DNA from: a virus
Direction: 5' to 3' (one strand)
Length of the DNA stretch: 33,954 nt
Virus record (IMG/VR): IMGVR_UViG_3300047667_001010
Span: 1 to 33,954 of that record
Below, piece after piece: positions 29,662 to 33,954 of the stretch. A program made the position numbers and the translations under genes. The notes under the pieces were generated by a model. It was not told where the DNA came from, searched no databases, and worked only from the letters and a program-made list of their open reading frames with translations. Position 1 is the stretch's first letter, and the number at the start of each line of letters is the position of its first letter.

Positions 29662-30659
29662 CACGAGAGTTACCCCCTCACGTGACGCGTTTGCGTGGCG
29701 TGCTCTATTATCGTCGCCGTGGGTTTGGGACAGTTAGGTTTCAGACGCAGATTGCCGATGATAGACGCCTGACGGGCGTTTTCTATGAAGAGTACGCACA
29801 GATGATCAAAGGGCTGCGGGATCCGGCAGCGGTAACGACGAACGCGGATCTGATCGCCAGTTACAAGACATCAGAGGCATATTCGAGCAAAGCCCAGCGC
29901 ACCAAAGAAGACTACGACAAAATCATGGCGTTCCTCGCCACGCAGATAGGGCACCTACCAGTGGCCGACATTCAGCGCAGACACGTCATCAGCCTGCGCG
30001 ACAGCAACCGAACCCGCGTTAGGTTTGCAAACTACATCGTTCAGATGACGCGGATCCTCATGGAACACGCAATCGACATCGGGATACGTGAACACAATCC
30101 CGCGCGCGGGGTTTCAGAACTGAAAAGCACCACCCCAGCGCGCCAACCATGGCCACAGGACCTTGTGCACGTGTTTCGTGACACCTTCCTGCATGATCAG
30201 CGTGTGAGACTGTTGTTTGAACTGTTATTGGGCACCGGCCAGCGGATCGGTGACGTTCTGGCCATGCAGTGGGGGCAGATCAGCGATGGCGCGATCGATG
30301 TCATCCAGAACAAGACCAGGCGCAGGCTTGTTATTCCCCTGACACCGCACCTTCAAACCTGTCTGGATCTGGCACCGCGCCAAAATTTGACCATCCTTAC
30401 CAAGCTGAACGGATCCGGGCCATGGAAGTATCGCGGCGCAGCTGACGCAATGATGGCCGCGCGTCGCCGGATTGGGGCTGCTCCCTACCCTATCCACAGC
30501 TTGCGACACACCACGACATCAGAACTGGCCGGATTGGGCCTATCAGACGAGTTAATCCAATCCGTGACAGGCCACACATCGACGGCATCCGTTCGCCGGT
30601 ATTCAGACGCAGCGCGCCAGAAGGCACGCGCGATCATCGCACAGGAGAAGCGAAAATGA
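29658..30659 (+). CDS. int: Tyrosine integrase
   Basis: The 333-aa protein starts with GTG overlapping the preceding stop; the longer frame upstream is a shadow. The N-terminal part has a short basic arm-binding start (RELPPHVTRLRGVLYYRRRG) and a SAM-like core-binding domain. The catalytic set is complete: Arg196 (GTGQRIGDVL), Lys219 (NKTRRR), His280 and Arg283 (HSLRHT), His306 (GHTS) and Tyr315 (RRYSDA). It would insert phage DNA into the host chromosome. No attP core or tRNA fragment could be identified nearby. Confidence 0.92.
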   Translation: MTRELPPHVTRLRGVLYYRRRGFGTVRFQTQIADDRRLTGVFYEEYAQMIKGLRDPAAVTTNADLIASYKTSEAYSSKAQRTKEDYDKIMAFLATQIGHLPVADIQRRHVISLRDSNRTRVRFANYIVQMTRILMEHAIDIGIREHNPARGVSELKSTTPARQPWPQDLVHVFRDTFLHDQRVRLLFELLLGTGQRIGDVLAMQWGQISDGAIDVIQNKTRRRLVIPLTPHLQTCLDLAPRQNLTILTKLNGSGPWKYRGAADAMMAARRRIGAAPYPIHSLRHTTTSELAGLGLSDELIQSVTGHTSTASVRRYSDAARQKARAIIAQEKRK

Positions 30660-31054
30660 CGCAATTGAGTATATTTAAGCATATGGAATTGGTTTTGGGG
30701 CGGCAGATCGACAAAAGGTTGAGGCTGGGGCGCATTGCATTCTATGAAGTGGACGCGGATCGCGAAATGCAACGTCATATAACACCTGACAGGATCTTGG
30801 ATTTCCGTCTTTCAGTGGGTGCGCGGGTGCGAACAAGTGACAGCCCGCGTGCCATTCAAGATGCCGAGCGCGATATAATCAAACTTTTTTCCCGCGAAAT
30901 GATGGGAGACCTGACCGACGAGTTGATCAAACTCGATGAGTGGCTGCTTGAGCAAGGCATAGGCGAGGATGTTCGCATACGTGTGCGACGCTTGATCCAA
31001 ATGACGCGCGGCGAAAACACTTTTGACATCCCAGAAATGGAGACAGAACAATGA
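30656..31054 (+). CDS. Protein coupled to the integrase, function unknown
   Basis: The 132-aa protein starts in an ATGA overlap with the integrase. It is helical and charged with a short strand pair (GRIAFYEVDAD, ILDFRLSVGARV) and long helices (AERDIIKLFSREMMGDLTDE). It lacks an excisionase-like winged helix. It ends in ATGA with the next gene. Confidence 0.65.
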   Translation: MTQLSIFKHMELVLGRQIDKRLRLGRIAFYEVDADREMQRHITPDRILDFRLSVGARVRTSDSPRAIQDAERDIIKLFSREMMGDLTDELIKLDEWLLEQGIGEDVRIRVRRLIQMTRGENTFDIPEMETEQ

Positions 31055-31506
31055 CTAATATACCCCTATCAATAGCAGATCCAACACTGGTCGATTATGC
31101 CCAAAACGTGTGTGACGGCAAAATGCCGGGTGCTGTGTTCGTGAAAGACTATGGCGACGGTAAAGGCATCTGCGCACATATGTGGCTTATGGACATGGAG
31201 TTTGATCCGGTTCGCGTGTCGTTTGACATCTTCGGTTTTGTCTCAATCCACGCAGACAAAAGCAACTACTGGATATTTAGTGCCACACAGCTTGGGTGGA
31301 TCGCGGCGCGGTGCTCACAGGGGCAAAAACTTTCTAAGAAGGTGTTTGATTTGCATGAGGATTCGGAAAACCCCAAAACCGACGAACGCGCATCCGAGGC
31401 GATGATGACGCGTGCAGACTATGTGCAGAAACAGATCGACCTTGTGAACTCGCGCGTCGTCTACAGCCTTTCAAAACAGCCTCTCGGCCAACCCGACGCA
31501 CAATAG
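31051..31506 (+). CDS. Phage protein, function unknown
   Basis: The 151-aa protein has strands in the first half (AVFVKDYGDGKGICAHMWLM, VRVSFDIFGFVSIHA), then a helix (SATQLGWIAARCSQGQ) and a charged tail. No family was recognised. Its stop codon opens a perfect stem-loop. Confidence 0.65.
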   Translation: MTNIPLSIADPTLVDYAQNVCDGKMPGAVFVKDYGDGKGICAHMWLMDMEFDPVRVSFDIFGFVSIHADKSNYWIFSATQLGWIAARCSQGQKLSKKVFDLHEDSENPKTDERASEAMMTRADYVQKQIDLVNSRVVYSLSKQPLGQPDAQ

Positions 31507-31532
31507 CGCAACGGATGGTATATCCGTTGCGC
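31506..31532 (+). terminator. Stem-loop after the 151-aa gene
   Basis: GCGCAACGGAT and ATCCGTTGCGC form a perfect 11-bp stem with a 5-base loop (GGTAT), followed by TTTG. The short T-run makes it a weak or partial intrinsic terminator, dividing the rightward operon. Confidence 0.6.
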
Positions 31533-31565
31533 TTTGAACCAATTAGATAAAGGAAGACTGATGAT

Positions 31566-31796
31566 ATGCAGAACCCCTCACCCGTAAATATCACGACGCC
31601 AGAAGACATTCGCGCAAAGGGATGGGCATCAGAATCCCGTGACCAAGACGGCCATCTTTGCAGCACACATGCGTCGTTCGATGATGAAAGCCACTTGGTC
31701 CACTATGTCAGAGAATGTATCGAAAGAGGCCAGACGGTAACGATCTGGCCTGACCCAATCGGAGGCGAACCGATGCTTCCAAACCCTTATGAATGA
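31566..31796 (+). CDS. Small acidic protein, function unknown
   Basis: The 76-aa protein begins MQNPSPVNITTPEDIRAKGW after AAAGGA. It has one helix rich in His and Glu (SHLVHYVRECIERGQTVTIW) and a Pro-rich tail. No family was recognised. The bases just before its ATG closely match those before the next gene. Confidence 0.58.
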   Translation: MQNPSPVNITTPEDIRAKGWASESRDQDGHLCSTHASFDDESHLVHYVRECIERGQTVTIWPDPIGGEPMLPNPYE

Positions 31797-31808
31797 AAGA
31801 CCGATGAT

Positions 31809-32174
31809 ATGGATGATGACGACAAATGCTACCGCTTAAAATGGATGAGCGACGATCAATGGGAGTGCGCCAAAATGTTTGCGCGCATTCGGGGCGGGTT
31901 CCACCATGTTGGAGGTGATTTCTCGAAATTTGGGCACGGGGTTTGCGTAAATGAGCCATATGGAAATTGGGCAACATTTGACTTTAGCGACCTTACTCGG
32001 CTTGTGGTATTTGCTCACGACGACATGATCCGCGTCGAGGTAAAACCATCCGTCTCAGGCAGGTTAAAATTCTGCATGTGGAAGCGGCACACTCGTGTTG
32101 GCGAAATGTTCGAGAGGCACCCCACACTTGAAGACGCAGCGGCAACAATTAGAAACCAAAGATTGGATCAATAA
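31809..32174 (+). CDS. Phage protein, function unknown
   Basis: The 121-aa protein starts MDDDDKCYRLKWMSDDQWEC and is strand-rich in the middle (GNWATFDFSDLTRLVVFAHD, IRVEVKPSVSGRLKFCMW). It resembles small alpha/beta proteins common in accessory regions of phages but no family was recognised. The leader repeats the AAGAC-GATGAT pattern of the previous gene. Confidence 0.6.
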   Translation: MDDDDKCYRLKWMSDDQWECAKMFARIRGGFHHVGGDFSKFGHGVCVNEPYGNWATFDFSDLTRLVVFAHDDMIRVEVKPSVSGRLKFCMWKRHTRVGEMFERHPTLEDAAATIRNQRLDQ

Positions 32175-32178
32175 GCCA

Positions 32179-32391
32179 ATGGCCAGCAAGCACGAACGAC
32201 ACGTAAGGGATGCGCGACTGTTAGCGGCAACGTTACCCCCATTCGAGCGCGATACTGTGCTGCGCTTGTGTCGATCAAGCGAGGGATCCATGGCCGAAAA
32301 TCGCAGGGCAAACCGCGAGTATCGGGAATTGCTTATAATTGCGCATAGGGCGGCTGTTGATCCGCACAAACCTCTACCACCAAAATCATAA
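32179..32391 (+). CDS. Small basic helical protein
   Basis: The 70-aa protein (MASKHERHVRDARLLAATLP) starts four bases after the previous stop. It is basic and helical throughout (MAENRRANREYRELLIIAHR). Possibly nucleic-acid binding; not recognised. The ribosome site is weak. Confidence 0.55.
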   Translation: MASKHERHVRDARLLAATLPPFERDTVLRLCRSSEGSMAENRRANREYRELLIIAHRAAVDPHKPLPPKS

Positions 32392-32409
32392 CAAATCGGA
32401 GACGATACC

Positions 32410-32892
32410 ATGAGCGACTTAATGCGACAGCTTCCACAATATCAAAGCCATAAAAAAGTATGGGCACTCAAAATCGCGAAAATCGTACACAACATTTCAC
32501 CAGATCCCGACATTGACGGAACCGTGTATCTCATACCCGAAAATGACCTCTATGGCCCAATCACACTGCCGCGCGACTATGTTGTAAAGCACCAGCCCGA
32601 TGTTGGCGGCTACTATGTGCAATTTGCTGATGGCTATAAGGCTTTCGCGGACGCCGACGCGTTTGAGGAGGGCTATACTCAAATCAAACATCAGAAAATT
32701 CCAGTTGTGGATTCATACACCGCCGCAGATGCCACCGCAGAAAGTATTGCAGATGCGATGGTAACACTCGACCAGATGCCACCAAGCCGCGAGGCGTCAC
32801 TGGTACAGACTAAACTTGAAGAAGCCATGATGTGGCTTAACTGTGCCAGACCAAAGCGTGGCTTAACGCCCAATCCATTTGGGGACATATAA
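32410..32892 (+). CDS. Protein with Acb2/Tad1-hairpin-like C-terminus
   Basis: The 160-aa protein follows a clear GGAG site. Residues about 10-92 form a strand-rich domain (HKKVWALKIAKI, GTVYLIPENDLYGPITLP, DVGGYYVQFADGYKAFADA) seen in many phage accessory proteins. Residues about 118-147 (PSREASLVQTKLEEAMMWLN) match the helical hairpin shared by Acb2 and Tad1 proteins, which bind and sequester cyclic nucleotide signals of CBASS or Thoeris defence. The combination of both parts in one protein is common in phages. Anti-defence function is inferred from the domain; the ligand is unknown. Confidence 0.65.
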   Translation: MSDLMRQLPQYQSHKKVWALKIAKIVHNISPDPDIDGTVYLIPENDLYGPITLPRDYVVKHQPDVGGYYVQFADGYKAFADADAFEEGYTQIKHQKIPVVDSYTAADATAESIADAMVTLDQMPPSREASLVQTKLEEAMMWLNCARPKRGLTPNPFGDI

Positions 32893-33107
32893 TGGCAGGA
32901 TCCAGTAATGACGGGTTCGAGTTGGTTATAGAAACAAACGAACAGAATTCGTTACGTCGATTGCGCGCTATCTTGGGAGACGCGCTGGGGGCCAAAATAC
33001 GCGATATGTCGCGCGAAATAGACAGCCTGCGCTATGCCCGCGCCATCGATAGGGAACGGCTGCGGCAATTGAGGTCTCAACGCACCAGAAAGGCGGCACG
33101 CCAATGA
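32892..33107 (+). CDS. Small basic coiled-coil protein
   Basis: The 71-aa protein starts in a TAATG overlap with the Acb2-like gene and ends in ATGA with the ASCH-like gene. A helix rich in Arg and Leu (REIDSLRYARAIDRERLRQL) predicts a coiled coil with a basic tail. Its place between the two suggests co-expression only; function unknown. Confidence 0.62.
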   Translation: MAGSSNDGFELVIETNEQNSLRRLRAILGDALGAKIRDMSREIDSLRYARAIDRERLRQLRSQRTRKAARQ

Positions 33108-33787
33108 GTGACAAACCAATCCTTTTCTCGGGTCCGATGGTCCGAGCGTTGCTTGAAGACAGAAAAACCCAGACGCGCCGGATCCTTACCCATGCGCCGG
33201 CCAAGTGGGATTTTATGCCTGAAGGCATGATTTCACGGCTGGATGGCAAGGGGGCATGCTTTCGTTGGCGGGCCAAACTGCACAAAGGTGATGAAATCCA
33301 CGACTGCAACATCCCGATCGCGCCGGGGGATAGGTTGTGGGTCAAAGAAGCCCACTACGCCTATGGATTTTGGCGCACGACAAAGGAAATCACGAAGAAG
33401 ACTGGCAAGTTTAAGCGTGAGTTTGTTAGGTATCCGGTGAATCCGGTGATATTCGATGCCCCGCCCGACTTGTTGTCTGGTCGACTAGAAAAAAAGCCCG
33501 GATTTTATAAGCGATCAAGTCTGTTTATGCCAAAGGCAGACAGCCGACTGTTTCTGGAGGTTTTGAACGTCCGCGTTCAGCGATTGCTTGATATCGATGA
33601 GGTCGACGCGAAGGCGGAAGGGCCGAGCCAACACCCAATGTACCCATCAGAATACTATGTATCGTGGCGGGAGGCGTTCAAACACCTTTGGGACAGCATC
33701 AATGAGCCCAGCGCGCCATGGTCTGATAACCCTTGGGTGGTGGCTTATCGCTTTAAAGTGGTTTCATCTAACATCAGCACCGCCTGA
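33104..33787 (+). CDS. ASCH/PUA-like phage protein
   Basis: The 227-aa protein has the arrangement KPILFSGPMVRALLEDRKTQ then TRR, PGDRLWVKE, SRLFLEVLNVRVQRLLDIDE, LWDSINE and NPWVVAYRFKV, typical of phage proteins with an ASCH/PUA-like fold that are often mislabelled as morphogenetic proteins. ASCH domains bind RNA or modified bases; which applies here is not known. The gene ends over the convergent right-edge gene. Confidence 0.75.
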   Translation: MSDKPILFSGPMVRALLEDRKTQTRRILTHAPAKWDFMPEGMISRLDGKGACFRWRAKLHKGDEIHDCNIPIAPGDRLWVKEAHYAYGFWRTTKEITKKTGKFKREFVRYPVNPVIFDAPPDLLSGRLEKKPGFYKRSSLFMPKADSRLFLEVLNVRVQRLLDIDEVDAKAEGPSQHPMYPSEYYVSWREAFKHLWDSINEPSAPWSDNPWVVAYRFKVVSSNISTA

Positions 33788-33921
33788 CACATCACTGTGC
33801 CACAGCCTTCTTCATCGATAGCTGTGAGCACGGCTTCATATATGCCTGCTTGGATGTCTGGTAGGGCATCCATGACCTTTCCGTAGACGGCTTCTATCAG
33901 TGGTGCAAATTCAGGCGCCAT
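33745..33921 (-). CDS. Small right-edge protein, function unknown
   Basis: The 58-aa frame starts at 33921 (MAPEFAPLIEAVYGKVMDAL) after GAAGG. It is acidic and helical, ending MCQAVLMLDETTLKR, and overlaps the ASCH-like gene end by 43 bases. The good ribosome site and composition support it. It probably belongs to an operon continuing beyond or starting near the window edge. Confidence 0.5.
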   Translation of the reverse strand: MAPEFAPLIEAVYGKVMDALPDIQAGIYEAVLTAIDEEGCGTVMCQAVLMLDETTLKR

Positions 33922-33954
33922 CGTTCTGCCTTCTTGTTTTTTTGTTTTCAACTG

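Noticed and set aside
29590-31560. attP core or tRNA fragment near the integrase
   Set aside because: No tRNA-like segment or convincing repeat was found; the core cannot be called from one strand of phage sequence alone.
1-33954. Window as a closed circular genome
   Set aside because: Joining the ends would stop the left-edge frame after about 14 further codons, through sequence antisense to nothing virion-like; the large internal protein more likely continues outside. No terminal repeat was seen either, but this cannot be excluded without reads.
1-33954. CRISPR array, rRNA, tRNA or insertion sequence
   Set aside because: No regularly spaced repeats, transposase motif or recognisable RNA gene was found.

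Overview
The window is tailed-phage DNA (free phage or prophage) from end to end; no host housekeeping gene, rRNA or tRNA was recognised. The virion genes describe a short-tailed (podovirus-like) phage. They include a P22-type portal, a phage-adaptor connector, a P22 gp10/T7 gp12-like tail nozzle, a fibre and gp14-like ejection/internal proteins, with no sheath, tube or tape-measure gene. The major capsid protein looks like the N4-gp56 family. A complete tyrosine integrase suggests a temperate lifestyle. Protein families and moderate GC suggest an alphaproteobacterial, perhaps Rhodobacterales, host; this is inference.

Layout. (1) 1-20482, minus strand: one long packaging and virion operon read right to left. 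Its order is terminase small subunit, small gene, terminase large subunit, small gene, portal, scaffold, small gene, capsid, decoration-like protein, linker protein, two connectors, nozzle, tail fibre, DUF4376 protein, phospholipase A2-like membrane protein, GNAT-like protein, S74 ejection-like protein, virion lysozyme, 681-aa internal protein, and the start of another protein cut by the window edge. (2) 20483-20685: divergent control region with a good plus-strand promoter and an operator-like inverted repeat in its spacer. (3) 20686-24810, plus: small early genes, a zinc-ribbon-like protein, a non-canonical C5 cytosine methyltransferase with tandem repeats, and a helix-turn-helix protein. 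(4) 24713-26972, minus: HNH nuclease, NPVW-motif methyltransferase, replication protein and a small gene. (5) 26973-27117: second divergent control region with three palindromic elements. (6) 27118-33787, plus: membrane protein, HNH nuclease, TSCPD-like protein, several conserved unknowns, the integrase embedded in the middle, then an accessory tail with an Acb2/Tad1-hairpin-like protein (candidate anti-defence signal sponge) and an ASCH/PUA-like protein. (7) 33745-33921, minus: one small gene at the right edge.

Most neighbouring genes overlap by ATGA, GTGA or TAATG, so translational coupling is pervasive; many starts upstream of the best Shine-Dalgarno signals were trimmed. The most interesting items are the phage phospholipase A2-like gene, the candidate cyclic-nucleotide sponge, the repeat-bearing methyltransferase with an SPDC catalytic loop, the four-copy TGTCAAAA stem-loop with a 14-base match upstream of the decoration gene, an 11-base element shared by the leaders of two virion genes, and an about threefold excess of GGATCC sites.
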